DNA from: Streptomyces sp. NBC_00490
GTDB lineage: Bacteria > Actinomycetota > Actinomycetes > Streptomycetales > Streptomycetaceae
DNA: 64,000 nucleotides
Reading direction: 5' to 3'
NCBI RefSeq assembly: GCF_036013645.1
Contig: NZ_CP107869.1
Coordinates: 5,642,001-5,706,000, forward strand
The position numbers were made by a program, and so were the translations under genes. Position 1 is the first letter of the stretch, and each line of letters starts with the position of its first letter. Below, piece by piece: positions 25,381 through 34,963 of the stretch. The notes under the pieces were generated by a model. The model did not search any database. It saw nothing but the letters and a program-made list of their open reading frames with translations, and had not been told where the DNA came from.

Positions 25381-26580
25381 GTGAACGTGCTGGACATCCT
25401 GTTGCTGGTCGCCGCCGTGTGGTTCGCGATCGTCGGCTACCGCCAGGGCTTCGTCGTCGGCATCCTGTCGGTGATCGGCTTCATGGGCGGTGGTCTTGTC
25501 GCCGTCTATGTGCTGCCCGTCGTCTGGGACGCCCTCACCGACAACTCGGAGGTCAGCACGACCGCCGCCGTCGTCGCGGTCGTCGTCGTCATCGTCTGCG
25601 CCTCCGTCGGCCAGGCCCTGACCACCCACCTCGGCAACAAACTGCGCCGGTACATCACCTGGTCCCCGGCCCGCGCCCTGGACGCCACCGGCGGCGCCCT
25701 CGTCAACGTCGTCGCGATGCTCCTCGTGGCGTGGCTGATCGGCTCCGCCCTCGCCGGCACCACCCTGCCGACCCTGGGCAAGGAGGTCCGCGGCTCCAAG
25801 GTCCTCCTCGGCGTCGCACGAGCCCTGCCCGAACAGGCCAACACCTGGTTCGCGGACTTCTCCTCGGTCCTCGCGCAGAACGGCTTCCCGCAGGTCTTCA
25901 GCCCGTTCTCCAACGAGCCGATCAACGAGGTCCAGCCGCCCGACCCGGCGCTCGCGGGCAGCCCGGTCGCCACCCGCGCCAAGCAGTCCATCGTCAAGGT
26001 CATGGGCACCGCCCAGAGTTGCGGCAAGGTCCTCGAAGGCACCGGCTTCGTCTTCGGCGAGCGCCGCGTCATGACCAACGCGCATGTCGTGGGCGGCGTC
26101 GACGAACCCACCGTCCAGATCGGCGGCGAGGGCAGGAAGTACGACGCGACGGTCGTCCTCTACGACTGGGAGCGCGACATCGCCGTACTCGACGTACCGG
26201 ATCTCAAGGCGCCCGCCCTGGAGTTCACGTCCACGGACGCCAAGAGCGGCGACGACGCGATCATCGCGGGGTTCCCGGAGAACGGCGGGTACGACGTCCG
26301 GGCCGCGCGCGTGCGCGGACGCATCCCGGCCAACGGACCGGACATCTACCACCGCGGCACCGTGCACCGCGATGTGTACTCCCTCTACGCGACCGTCCGC
26401 CAGGGCAACTCCGGCGGCCCGCTGCTCACCGCCGAAGGCGAGGTCTACGGCGTGGTGTTCGCCAAGTCCCTGGACAACGCCCAGACCGGATACGTGCTGA
26501 CCGCGGACGAGATCCAGGAGGACATCGCCAAGGGACGCACCGCGAACCAGCAGGTGGACAGCGACAGTTGCGCGCTGTGA
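25381..26580 (+). CDS. MarP-type periplasmic serine protease (CvpA membrane domain)
   Basis: This 399-residue protein has four membrane helices in a CvpA-like N-terminal domain (ILLLVAAVWFAIVGYRQGF onward) and a chymotrypsin-fold protease outside the membrane. The catalytic triad lies in MTNAHVVGG (His), ERDIAVLDV (Asp) and QGNSGGPLL (Ser). Cysteines near the domain start (TAQSCG) and at the last residues (SDSCAL) could form the disulfide known in mycobacterial MarP, where the enzyme protects against acid and oxidative stress. Start GTG has GAGGCGAGG upstream. Confidence 0.93.
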   Translation: MNVLDILLLVAAVWFAIVGYRQGFVVGILSVIGFMGGGLVAVYVLPVVWDALTDNSEVSTTAAVVAVVVVIVCASVGQALTTHLGNKLRRYITWSPARALDATGGALVNVVAMLLVAWLIGSALAGTTLPTLGKEVRGSKVLLGVARALPEQANTWFADFSSVLAQNGFPQVFSPFSNEPINEVQPPDPALAGSPVATRAKQSIVKVMGTAQSCGKVLEGTGFVFGERRVMTNAHVVGGVDEPTVQIGGEGRKYDATVVLYDWERDIAVLDVPDLKAPALEFTSTDAKSGDDAIIAGFPENGGYDVRAARVRGRIPANGPDIYHRGTVHRDVYSLYATVRQGNSGGPLLTAEGEVYGVVFAKSLDNAQTGYVLTADEIQEDIAKGRTANQQVDSDSCAL

Positions 26581-26903
26581 GGTGGGGGGTGCGTCAGCCT
26601 CGAGGGTGACGCAGCCGTACCGAGACCCAGCGGGCCCGGCGGCGCAGAATGTGCGGAATGCCCACCCGGAGATCCGTGCCCTGCATCTGCGGGGCCCCTC
26701 CTCGTTGGTGGGGGCTCAGACCATGGCCCGAGCGGCGATTGCGTGCTGCGTCACTGTAGTCGTGCGTCCAGCCCATACCCCGACGTCTGCCCCTGCCCCA
26801 AGGTCGATAACCGCCCCCAGGGCCCCCAATTGGCCTATGCGCCGGGCAAGTGGCTGTTCGTCGGACAGGTGTTCAGATCCGGATACCGGGCGCGTCCACA
26901 CGG
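26581..26903. other. Intergenic region without a supported gene
   Basis: The 323 bases between the convergent MarP and hydrolase genes hold several short ORFs on both strands, none with a ribosome site or recognisable content. A weak 7-bp hairpin (TGCGTCA/TGACGCA, 26590-26613) follows the MarP stop and may terminate it. No tRNA or repeat is seen. Confidence 0.6.
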
Positions 26904-27830
26904 TCACCGATCGGGCTCGGGATCCTTCAGCCAATTGATCAGTTCGGTCGAAAAAGCGACCGGATCCTCTTCATGAGGGAAGTGGCCCAGTCCGTCGAAC
27001 AGCCGCCAGCGGTACGGCGCTTCGACGTACTCGCCGGAGCCGGCCGCGCTCCGCGTGCGCAGCACCGGGTCCAGCGAGCCGTGCAGATGCAGCGTCGGCA
27101 CTCGCACCGGGCGCTTCATACGGCGGTTGAACTGGATGCCGTCGGGGCGGGCCAGGGAGCGCACCATCCAGCGGTACGGCTCGATCGAGCAGTGCGCCGT
27201 CGACGGGATGCACATCGCGCGGCGGTACGTCTCCACCGCGTCGTCGTCCGGCAGGACAGGGCCCGACCAGTCCCGCATCAGCCGGGCGACCAGCGCGCCG
27301 TCGTCCGCGGTGAGCTGCCGCTCCGGGACCCAGGGGCGCTGGAACCCCCAGATGTAGGAACCGGCGCGCGTCTGCTTGACGTCCGAGAGCATCGCCGAGC
27401 GCCAGCGCCGCGGATGGGGCATCGAGGCCACCGCGAGCCGCCGTACGAGCTTCGGACGCATCGCGGCCGCCGTCCACGCCAGATAGCCGCCCAGGTCATG
27501 GCCGACCAGCGCGGCGTCCGGCTCGCCCAGGGAGCGGATCACGCCGGTGATGTCGAGGGCGAGGTTGGCCGGGTCGTAGCCGCGCGGGGTGCGGTCGCTG
27601 CCGCCGACGCCCCTGAGGTCCATGGCGACGGCCCGGAACCCGGCGTCGGCGAGCGCGGGCAGCTGGTGCCGCCACGTCCACCAGAACTGCGGGAAGCCGT
27701 GCAGCAGCAGGACCAGCGGGCCGTCGCCCATCTCGGCGATGTGGAAGCGGGCGCCGTTGGCGGCGACCTCGCGATGGGTCCAGGGGCCGTCCGGTCGTAC
27801 TACTGAGGCAGATGTGGCGGGGTCCGTCAT
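26904..27830 (-). CDS. Alpha/beta hydrolase, epoxide-hydrolase-like
   Basis: This 308-residue hydrolase has HGFPQFWWTWR (the HGxP oxyanion region), LVGHDLGGYLAW with the nucleophile Asp rather than Ser, and a catalytic His in DGLGHFPHEEDP. Asp as nucleophile marks epoxide hydrolases and haloalkane dehalogenases. A lid insertion with Tyr residues also fits. Its start overlaps the stop of the holin-like gene as ATGA, so it is transcribed with it. Confidence 0.88.
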   Translation of the reverse strand: MTDPATSASVVRPDGPWTHREVAANGARFHIAEMGDGPLVLLLHGFPQFWWTWRHQLPALADAGFRAVAMDLRGVGGSDRTPRGYDPANLALDITGVIRSLGEPDAALVGHDLGGYLAWTAAAMRPKLVRRLAVASMPHPRRWRSAMLSDVKQTRAGSYIWGFQRPWVPERQLTADDGALVARLMRDWSGPVLPDDDAVETYRRAMCIPSTAHCSIEPYRWMVRSLARPDGIQFNRRMKRPVRVPTLHLHGSLDPVLRTRSAAGSGEYVEAPYRWRLFDGLGHFPHEEDPVAFSTELINWLKDPEPDR

Positions 27831-28315
27831 GACGACGAGCGTGCCACAGCTTCGATGGCCTCCGGGACACGGTCCTGCGTCAGCTCCGGCCGCGGATGCG
27901 GCTTGGCGTTCTGCAGGATGCTCGCCGACTCCTTCATCGACGCGGCGGTCTTCTGCGCGCCGCCGCTCTTCTTCGCCTTCTTCGCGAAGACCACGCCGAT
28001 CAGCGCCAGCAGCCCCGCGATGAGCACGTTCGCCGCGAAGGACAGCAGGAAGCAGACCGCCATGTTCCAGTCGCTCCAGGTGCGGATGCCGTACGCCAGG
28101 GCGAAGTTCAGCATCGGCAGCGAGAACACCAGCACCCCGCCGGCCACCATGAACGCGCCGCCGCTCGTCGCGCCGCGCTTCACGTCCCGCTTGAGCTGCG
28201 CCTTGGCCAGCGCGATCTCGTCATGCACCAGTGCGGACATCTCGGTCGTCGCCGAGGCGAACAGCTGGCCGATGCTGCGTTCGGCGCCGACCGGGCTGCC
28301 GTCGGGTGCGCTCAT
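27827..28315 (-). CDS. Phage holin family-like membrane protein
   Basis: This 162-residue protein with two membrane helices (about 52-78 and 87-112, with a short loop) resembles the Phage_holin_3_6 (DUF1469, YqjE-like) family. A helical N-terminal part (TTEMSALVHDEIALAKAQLKRD) and a Lys/Ala-rich tail flank them. Despite the name, chromosomal members have no proven holin role. It is coupled to the downstream hydrolase gene and follows nhaA. Confidence 0.85.
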   Translation of the reverse strand: MSAPDGSPVGAERSIGQLFASATTEMSALVHDEIALAKAQLKRDVKRGATSGGAFMVAGGVLVFSLPMLNFALAYGIRTWSDWNMAVCFLLSFAANVLIAGLLALIGVVFAKKAKKSGGAQKTAASMKESASILQNAKPHPRPELTQDRVPEAIEAVARSSS

Positions 28316-28391
28316 CGCGTTCTCCCTGAATCTGCCGTGTGCCCGACTGGGAAGTCGTGGGCCGGAAAGTCTTTTGTACCGTCCCGTCAGA

Positions 28392-29828
28392 TCATGCCCG
28401 ACGGTCGTCCTCCTCGCCTGCCCCGCCCGTCACTTCGGCAAGCCCTGTTCGCTCGGCGGCCATGAGTTCGGCGATCCTGCGGTGCTCGGCGGCCTTGTTC
28501 TCGTGGATCGCGGCCATGCGCAGGTGGTACGCCGGGTCGTCCTCCTCGTAGATGTCCGGGATGCCGTCGAGGTCGTCGTCGCGCTCCTCGGCCTCGACCA
28601 TTCGGCGGTACTTGACGTTCCGGATCTTCAGCAGCACGGTGGCGAGCGTCGCCGCGATGAGCGAGCCCATCAGCACGGCCGCCTTGACCTCGTCCGTGAG
28701 TGTCGCGTCCCCGTCGAACGCCAGCTCCCCGATGAGCAGCGACACCGTGAAGCCGATGCCGGCCAGGACGGCGACCGCGAAGACGTCCGCCCACTCCAGG
28801 TCGTCGCTGAGCGAGGCGCGGGTGAAGCGGGCCGTCAGCCAGGTCCCGCCGAAGATGCCGAGCGCCTTGCCGACGACGAGACCGAGGACCACACCGAGCG
28901 TCTCGGGCTTGGTGAACACATCGCCGAGCGCCCCGCCGGACACCGAGACACCGGCGCTGAACAGCGCGAACAGCGGTACCGCCAACCCCGCCGAGAGCGG
29001 CCGTACGACATGTTCGATGTGCTCGCCGGGCGAGTGCTCCTCGCCCTCCCGGGGGGTGCAGCGCAGCATCAGGCCCATCGCGACGCCCGCGATGGTGGCG
29101 TGGACGCCGCTGTTGTACATCAGGCCCCAGATGACGAGCGCGAGCGGCACGTACACGTACCAGCCGCGTACGCCCTTGCGCAGCAGCAGCCAGAAGAGGA
29201 CCAGGCCGATCACCGCGCCGCCCAGGGCGGCGAAGTCGATGTCCGCGGTGAAGAACACCGCGATGATCAGGATCGCGAAGAGGTCGTCGACGACGGCGAG
29301 GGTGAGCAGGAAGGCGCGCAGGGAGCTGGGCAGGGAGGTGCCGATGACCGCGAGCACGGCGAGTGCGAAGGCGATGTCGGTCGCGGTCGGGACGGCCCAG
29401 CCGTCCAGGGAGCCGCCGCCGGTGACGTTGGTCAGGACGTAGACGAGGGCCGGTACGGCCATGCCGCACAGGGCCGCGACGACCGGCAGTGCGGCCGCCC
29501 TGGGGTCCTTGAGATCACCGGCGACCAGCTCGCGCTTGAGTTCGATGCCGGCGACGAAGAAGAAGATCGCGAGGAGTCCGTCGGCCGCCCAGTGCGCGAT
29601 CGAGAGGTTCAGGCCGAGCGCCTCGGGACCGAGGTGGAAGTGGCTGACGCTCTCGTAGCTGTCGTGCAGCGCGGGGACGTTCACCCAGATCAGTGCGGCG
29701 ACCGCGGCGACGAGGAGCAGGACACCGCCGACGGTCTCGGTGCGCAGCGCGTCCGCCACGAAGGTCCGTTCCGGCAGGGAGAGCCGTCCGAGGACCTTGC
29801 GGGTGGGGGTGGTGCGGGGCGCGGCCAT
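28392..29828 (-). CDS. nhaA: NhaA Na+/H+ antiporter with cytosolic C-terminal extension
   Basis: This 478-residue NhaA antiporter exchanges sodium for protons across the membrane. About twelve helices are present, and the ion-binding residues are seen in VPTATDIAFAL (Asp151) and LAVVDDLFAILIIAVFF (Asp181, Asp182). It is about 90 residues longer than E. coli NhaA, mainly because of a charged cytosolic tail with EEDDPAYHLRMAAIHENKAAEHRR. It is preceded by AT-rich sequence including a TTAG...CTAA repeat at 29912-29924. Confidence 0.95.
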   Translation of the reverse strand: MAAPRTTPTRKVLGRLSLPERTFVADALRTETVGGVLLLVAAVAALIWVNVPALHDSYESVSHFHLGPEALGLNLSIAHWAADGLLAIFFFVAGIELKRELVAGDLKDPRAAALPVVAALCGMAVPALVYVLTNVTGGGSLDGWAVPTATDIAFALAVLAVIGTSLPSSLRAFLLTLAVVDDLFAILIIAVFFTADIDFAALGGAVIGLVLFWLLLRKGVRGWYVYVPLALVIWGLMYNSGVHATIAGVAMGLMLRCTPREGEEHSPGEHIEHVVRPLSAGLAVPLFALFSAGVSVSGGALGDVFTKPETLGVVLGLVVGKALGIFGGTWLTARFTRASLSDDLEWADVFAVAVLAGIGFTVSLLIGELAFDGDATLTDEVKAAVLMGSLIAATLATVLLKIRNVKYRRMVEAEERDDDLDGIPDIYEEDDPAYHLRMAAIHENKAAEHRRIAELMAAERTGLAEVTGGAGEEDDRRA

Positions 29829-29911
29829 CGGGGGACCTCCGGTCGATGGGTAGGGCGAAGCTGCTCGCCGACCAGACTTCCCGGCACACCTATGGAGTCA
29901 CGCTTGTTTTT

Positions 29912-29924
29912 CTTAGTTTACCTA
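29912..29924. promoter_or_regulatory. TTAG/CTAA inverted repeat upstream of nhaA
   Basis: The sequence TTAGTTTACCTAA is an AT-rich interrupted palindrome in a GC-rich genome, about 84 bases upstream of the nhaA start and just past the acs terminator. It has the form of a repressor operator, for example iron- or MarR-type, but no specific factor can be named. Confidence 0.3.
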
Positions 29925-29929
29925 AAAAG

Positions 29930-29964
29930 GGGGCGCCCGGCGCGTTGCTCGCGCCGGGCGCCCC
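29930..29964 (-). terminator. Rho-independent terminator after acs
   Basis: A 15-bp perfect stem (GGGGCGCCCGGCGCG and its complement), a 5-base loop, and, on the acs strand, a run CTTTTTAGG. It is 19 bases past the acs stop, one of the few terminators here with a clear U-run. Confidence 0.9.
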
Positions 29965-29983
29965 TTCTGGCGGGCTCGGTGAC

Positions 29984-31942
29984 TCAGTCCTCGCTGGGCG
30001 CGGCCGGCAGCTTCGCCTGGATGAGATCCATGACCGTCGAGTCGGTCAGGGTGGTGACGTCTCCCAGCTGGCGGTTCTCGGCGACGTCCCGCAGCAGACG
30101 GCGCATGATCTTGCCGGAGCGGGTCTTGGGCAGCTCGGCCACCGGGAGGACCCGCTTGGGCTTGGCGATCGGGCCGAGGGTGGCGCCGACGTGGTTGCGC
30201 AGGTCGTTGACGAGGCCCTCGTCCTCGGCGTTCGCCGTGCCGCGCAGGATCACGAAGGCGACGATGGCCTGACCGGTGGTCTCGTCGGCGGCGCCGACGA
30301 CGGCGGCCTCGGCGACCGACGGGTGGGAGACGAGCGCCGACTCCACCTCCGTCGTGGAGATGTTGTGGCCGGAGACGAGCATGACGTCGTCCACGCGCCC
30401 GAGGAGCCAGATGTCCCCGTCCTCGTCCTTCTTCGCCCCGTCACCGGCGAAGTACTTGCCCTCGAAGCGTGACCAGTACGTGTCGAGGAACCGCTGGTCG
30501 TCGCCCCAGATGGTGCGCAGCATCGACGGCCACGGCTCGGTGAGGACGAGGTAGCCGCCCCCGCCGTTCGCCACCTCGTTCGCCTCGTCGTCGACGACGG
30601 TCGCGGAGATGCCGGGCAGCGGGGTCTGCGCGGAGCCCGGCTTGGCCGCGGTGACACCGGGCAGCGGCGAGATCATCATCGCGCCGGTCTCGGTCTGCCA
30701 CCACGTGTCCACGATCGGCGTCCGGTCGGCACCGATGTGCTTGCGGTACCAGATCCACGCCTCGGGGTTGATGGGCTCACCCACGGAACCGAGGACGCGC
30801 AGCGACGACAGGTCGAACTTCGCGGGGATGTCGTCGCCCCACTTCATGAACGTACGAATGGCGGTGGGCGCCGTGTAGAGGATGGTGACCCCGTACTTCT
30901 GGATGATCTCCCAGAAGCGGCCCTGGTGCGGGGTGTCCGGCGTGCCCTCGTACATGACCTGGGTGGCGCCGTTGGCGAGCGGCCCGTAGACGATGTACGA
31001 GTGCCCGGTGACCCAGCCGACGTCGGCCGTGCACCAGTAGACGTCGGTCTCCGGCTTGAGGTCGAAGACGGCGTGGTGGGTGTACGCGGTCTGGGTGAGG
31101 TAGCCGCCGGAGGTGTGCAGGATGCCCTTCGGCTTACCCGTCGTGCCCGACGTGTAGAGGATGAAGAGCGGCTGCTCGGCGCCGAAGGCCTCGGGGGCGT
31201 GCTCGGCGGACTGCCGGTCGACGATCTCGTGCCACCAGACGTCACGGCTGTCGTTCCAGGCCACGTCCTGGCCGGTACGGCGCACCACGAGCACGTGTTC
31301 GACATTGCCCGCCTTGTCGGCGGCCTCGTCGACCGCCGGCTTCAGCGCGGACGGCTTGCCGCGGCGGTAGCCGCCGTCGGAGGTGATGACGACCTTGGCG
31401 TCGGCGTCCTGGATACGCGTGGCGAGCGCGTCCGCGGAGAAGCCGCCGAAGACGACGGAGTGGGCGGCGCCGATGCGGGCGCAGGCCAGCATCGCGACGG
31501 CCGTCTCCGGGATCATCGGCATGTAGACGGCGACCCGGTCGCCCTTCTGTACCCCCAGCTCCAGCAGTGCGTTCGCGGCCTTGGAGACCTCGTCCTTCAG
31601 CTCGGCGTAGGTGATCGCGCGGCTGTCGCCGGGCTCGCCCTCGAAGTGGATGGCGATCCGGTCGCCGTTCCCCGCCTCGACATGCCGGTCGACGCAGTTG
31701 TACGCGACGTTGAGCTCGCCGTCCTTGAACCACTTGGCGAACGGCGGGTTCGACCAGTCCAGCGTCTCGGTCGGCTCCTTGGCCCAGGTCAGCCGACGGG
31801 CCTGTGCGGCCCAGAAGCCGAGCCTGTCAGCCTTGGCCTGTTCATACGCCTCCGCCGTGACATTGGCGTTCGCTGCCAGGTCTGCGGGCGGCGCGAACCT
31901 GCGCTCTTCCTTGAGCAGGTTGGCCAGGCTTTCGTTGCTCAC
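29984..31942 (-). CDS. acs: Acetyl-CoA synthetase (acetate-CoA ligase)
   Basis: This 652-residue enzyme converts acetate, ATP and CoA to acetyl-CoA. It is full length, with the AMP-binding motif [11 protein letters not shown] (263-273), [21 protein letters not shown], the C-terminal hinge [16 protein letters not shown] and Lys611 in [11 protein letters not shown], the residue known to be reversibly acetylated in this family. The GTG at 31942 follows GGGAG; an in-frame ATG at 31984 is less likely. A Crp-type site lies just upstream. Confidence 0.96.
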   Translation of the reverse strand: MSNESLANLLKEERRFAPPADLAANANVTAEAYEQAKADRLGFWAAQARRLTWAKEPTETLDWSNPPFAKWFKDGELNVAYNCVDRHVEAGNGDRIAIHFEGEPGDSRAITYAELKDEVSKAANALLELGVQKGDRVAVYMPMIPETAVAMLACARIGAAHSVVFGGFSADALATRIQDADAKVVITSDGGYRRGKPSALKPAVDEAADKAGNVEHVLVVRRTGQDVAWNDSRDVWWHEIVDRQSAEHAPEAFGAEQPLFILYTSGTTGKPKGILHTSGGYLTQTAYTHHAVFDLKPETDVYWCTADVGWVTGHSYIVYGPLANGATQVMYEGTPDTPHQGRFWEIIQKYGVTILYTAPTAIRTFMKWGDDIPAKFDLSSLRVLGSVGEPINPEAWIWYRKHIGADRTPIVDTWWQTETGAMMISPLPGVTAAKPGSAQTPLPGISATVVDDEANEVANGGGGYLVLTEPWPSMLRTIWGDDQRFLDTYWSRFEGKYFAGDGAKKDEDGDIWLLGRVDDVMLVSGHNISTTEVESALVSHPSVAEAAVVGAADETTGQAIVAFVILRGTANAEDEGLVNDLRNHVGATLGPIAKPKRVLPVAELPKTRSGKIMRRLLRDVAENRQLGDVTTLTDSTVMDLIQAKLPAAPSED

Positions 31943-31970
31943 GACATCTCCCTTTCCCAGGGTGTCCGTT

Positions 31971-31984
31971 GTGTCCCAGGCCAC
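31971..31984. promoter_or_regulatory. Crp-type site upstream of acs
   Basis: The sequence GTGTCCCAGGCCAC fits GTG-N6-GNCAC on both strands and lies 29 bases before the acs start. Because crp is in the same window and Crp controls acs in enterics, the site is reasonable, though the motif is short enough to occur by chance. Confidence 0.35.
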
Positions 31985-32181
31985 AGCTCATCAGACCGGA
32001 GGGTGCGCTGACAAGGGCCGTTGGAAAATTGGTTTAGACCTTTGAGCGCGTCGAGGTCGGCGGCCCGGGTTCACTGGTACCCACGGACGCCGACCAGGCA
32101 GAGTTCAGTGCGACGCCCACCACGCGTACCGGCAGTCCCGCGGTGAACAGCCCTCTCGTCCGTCGGGCGATGACCGGTACG

Positions 32182-32216
32182 GGACGGGCGGCCACCGGAA
32201 CCGGGGCCGCCCGTCC
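32182..32216 (-). terminator. Hairpin terminator after SulP-carbonic anhydrase gene
   Basis: A stem of at least 11 bp (GACGGGCGGCC and its complement), loop CCGG-AA-CCGG, begins eight bases past the stop codon on the minus strand. Confidence 0.7.
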
Positions 32217-32223
32217 TCCACCG

Positions 32224-34665
32224 TCACGCCGACACGTCCGCCGCCTCCACATGGTCGAACAGCTCGTCCCCGCTCACCCCGGTGAGCAGATACGCCTGTG
32301 CCTCGCCCACGTGGAAGTACATCCCGTGCAGCTCCAACTCCCGCTTCCGCAGCGCCCGCGCCACCGACTCGTGCGCGCTCAGATGCTCCAGCTGCTGGAC
32401 CACGTTGGTGAGAGACAGCTGCTCGACCGCGTCCGCGGGCGCCCGTCCGGCGAGCCGGGCCCATGGACGGCTGTCGTCGGCCATGCGCTCCAGGCTCGGC
32501 AGTCCGTGCCGCAGCCACCGCTTGAGCGGCGTCTGCGCACCCCCGGGCTCGGTGTTGAGCAGCGCCTGCATGGCTCCGCACCCCGAGTGCCCGCACACCG
32601 TGATGGACCGCACCTTCAGCACGTCCACCGCGTACTCGATCGCGGCCGCCACCGAGTCGTCGCCGCTCTCCTCGCCGGGCATCGGCACCAGGTTGCCCAC
32701 ATTGCGGACCACGAACAGGTCGCCCGGACCACTGGAGGTGATCATCGAGGTGACCAGCCGTGAGTCGGCGCAGGTGAGGAAGAGCTGCGCCGGGCGCTGC
32801 CCCTCACGGGCCAGCCGGGCCAGCTCGCCCCGCACCAGGGGAGCGGTGTTGCGCTGGAACGCGCTGATGCCGCGCGCCAGTTCATGTCCGCCGGCACTGG
32901 ACGGACCGGTCCCGCCCGCCTTGACGAGGCCACCGGAGTCGCTCGGGTGTCCGCCGGACGGGGGCGTGGACCGCGGGTCCTCGCACTGGTGGTTGCGCCA
33001 GGGTGTCCAGGGGCGGCAGCGGCAACCCGCTGAGGCGGCGCGGTCGGTGAACCCGGTGTCGGCCCCGCTTCCGATCCCGAGTGCGGTGTGAGCGGCGGGG
33101 ACGTCCCCCGGCTCGGCGATCCGGACCCCGGCGCGACGGCCGGTCAGCTCGACGCTGCCGCCCTGCGCGGTGTACGTGTTCTGCCAGTCCTGCAGTGCCT
33201 CGAACGCCGCGTGGTCCATGAAGGACCCGTCCAGTTCGACGACGACCCGGGCGCCGTGGGGCACCAGATGCAGGGCCCGGCTGAGGCGGGGCACAGCGAG
33301 GAACGTCAACTGCCCTCGCACGTGTACGTGATGGACTCCGTCCTGCTCCTCGTGGGTGATGCGGGTGCGGGCGAGGCGGTGCAGGGCGACGGCGACGGCC
33401 ACGGCGATGCCGAGCACGACACCCTCCAGGACGCCGAGGAACACCACGCCGACGGTGGTGACGACGTAGACGAGGACTTCTCGGTGGCGGGTCACCGTGC
33501 GGATGTGGTGCAGGGACACCATCTGGATGCCGACGGCCATCACCAGGGCGGCGAGCGAGGCGAGCGGGATGAGCTCGAGCAGCGGGACCATCAGCAGCGC
33601 GGCGATCACCACGAGAACGCCGTGCAGCATCGTGGAGTTCCGGCTCACGGCACCCGCGTGCACATTCGCCGCACTGCGCACGGCGACACCGGCGACCGGG
33701 AGCCCGCCGAGCGACCCGGAGACGATGTTGGCGGCGCCCTGGCCGAGCAGTTCACGGTCCAGGTTGGAGCGTCTGACGCGGGCGGTCAGTCCGGGGCGGC
33801 CGGCGGCCATCTTGTCCACGGCGACCGCGCCGAGCAGCGACTGCACACTGCACACCAGGGTGGTGGTCAGCACGGCGGCGACCAGACCGAGCACGGGGCC
33901 TTCGGGGAGCCCGGCCAGGGCATGGCTGCTCCACGAGGGCAGGTCGACCCTGGGCAGCGTCAGCCCGGCGAGTGCGGCGGTCGCGCTGGCCCCGGCGACG
34001 GCGACGAGCGCGGCCGGGATCTTGCGCAGCAGACGGCCGGCCCGCCCGGGGATGCGGGGCCAGAGCAGCAGCAGGGCCAGGGTCAGCGCGCTCACCGACA
34101 CGGCGGCGGGACGCACCTGGGCCAACTGGGCGGGCAGGGACTGGAGGTTGGCCAGGACGGAGCTCTGCGGAGTGCCGCCGAGGACGATGTGCAGCTGGGC
34201 GACGGCGATGGTGACGCCGATGCCGGCGAGCATGCCGTGCACGATGGCGGGGCTGACGGCGAGCGCGCTGCGCGCCACGCGCAGGCAGCCCAGGCCCAGT
34301 TGGGCCAGGCCCGCGAGGACCGTGATGGCACAGGTCGTCCGCCAGCCGTAGCGGTGGATCAGGTCGGCGGTGACGACCGTGAGTCCGGCCGCGGGGCCGC
34401 TCACCTGGAGCGGGGCGCCGCCGAGCCGGCCGGCGACGAGTCCTCCCACGGCGGCGGCGACGAGGCCTGCCTGGAGAGGCGCGCCGGTGGCGAGGGCGAT
34501 GCCGAGGGACAGCGGCAGGGCGATCAGGAAGACCGCGATCGAGGCCGACACGTCGGCGCCCGCGACACGGAAGCGGCGGGGCCCGGACGGCGGTGGGCTG
34601 TGGGGTCGGTGGATGCGCTCGGCTCGACTCGGGTCGGTGGCGCGGGTGGGGACGCAGGCGGACAT
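32224..34665 (-). CDS. SulP anion transporter fused to beta-carbonic anhydrase
   Basis: This 813-residue fusion has an N-terminal SulP transporter of about ten to twelve helices (SIAVFLIALPLSLGIALATGAPL and LQVSGPAAGLTVV are typical), a STAS-like domain (about 440-540) and a C-terminal beta-carbonic anhydrase. The zinc ligands are Cys632 and Asp634 in CADSR, His693 and Cys696 in GHSGCG. The transporter most likely moves bicarbonate or sulfate and the anhydrase interconverts bicarbonate and CO2 at its cytosolic face. The start has GGAG upstream. The order is established in related bacteria; the substrate is unproven here. Confidence 0.93.
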   Translation of the reverse strand: MSACVPTRATDPSRAERIHRPHSPPPSGPRRFRVAGADVSASIAVFLIALPLSLGIALATGAPLQAGLVAAAVGGLVAGRLGGAPLQVSGPAAGLTVVTADLIHRYGWRTTCAITVLAGLAQLGLGCLRVARSALAVSPAIVHGMLAGIGVTIAVAQLHIVLGGTPQSSVLANLQSLPAQLAQVRPAAVSVSALTLALLLLWPRIPGRAGRLLRKIPAALVAVAGASATAALAGLTLPRVDLPSWSSHALAGLPEGPVLGLVAAVLTTTLVCSVQSLLGAVAVDKMAAGRPGLTARVRRSNLDRELLGQGAANIVSGSLGGLPVAGVAVRSAANVHAGAVSRNSTMLHGVLVVIAALLMVPLLELIPLASLAALVMAVGIQMVSLHHIRTVTRHREVLVYVVTTVGVVFLGVLEGVVLGIAVAVAVALHRLARTRITHEEQDGVHHVHVRGQLTFLAVPRLSRALHLVPHGARVVVELDGSFMDHAAFEALQDWQNTYTAQGGSVELTGRRAGVRIAEPGDVPAAHTALGIGSGADTGFTDRAASAGCRCRPWTPWRNHQCEDPRSTPPSGGHPSDSGGLVKAGGTGPSSAGGHELARGISAFQRNTAPLVRGELARLAREGQRPAQLFLTCADSRLVTSMITSSGPGDLFVVRNVGNLVPMPGEESGDDSVAAAIEYAVDVLKVRSITVCGHSGCGAMQALLNTEPGGAQTPLKRWLRHGLPSLERMADDSRPWARLAGRAPADAVEQLSLTNVVQQLEHLSAHESVARALRKRELELHGMYFHVGEAQAYLLTGVSGDELFDHVEAADVSA

Positions 34666-34963
34666 AGTTCCCGTCTCCTCCGGGGCAGCGCGGTCGCGGA
34701 ACAGGTGGTCCCCCGCCAGGGCGGGGGGTCGGGTCGCGGCCGTGGGTCACGGCGTACAGCGGCGGGATGCATCAACGCTGGGTAAACGAATCGTAATTCA
34801 GAGTAAAGGCCAGGCATAGACTTTTCTGGCAAATGGCGCAATAGGTCACCCATCAGGGTGATGTGGATATTTCATCGGCTTGTCGTACTAATTCATTCCG
34901 GACCTCGTGCGAGCTTGACGGCGCTGTCGTTGGCCCCGAGAGAAGGAAGTAGGTGGGCGGAAC
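34666..34963. promoter_or_regulatory. AT-rich divergent promoter region (SulP-CA / lipoprotein)
   Basis: The 298 bases between divergent genes hold an unusually AT-rich stretch (34780-34910). A 6-bp inverted repeat (TCACCC, GGGTGA with loop ATCA; 34847-34862) lies in the middle. Promoters for both genes are likely here, but I cannot assign -35 and -10 boxes with confidence. Confidence 0.5.

Noticed and set aside
26582..26938. ORFs in the MarP-hydrolase gap
   Set aside because: Both strands have short frames, none with a start context or hydrophobic or motif content.
27827..28315. Prophage remnant because of the holin-like gene
   Set aside because: The gene is part of a chromosomal family, with no endolysin, tail or integrase genes around it.
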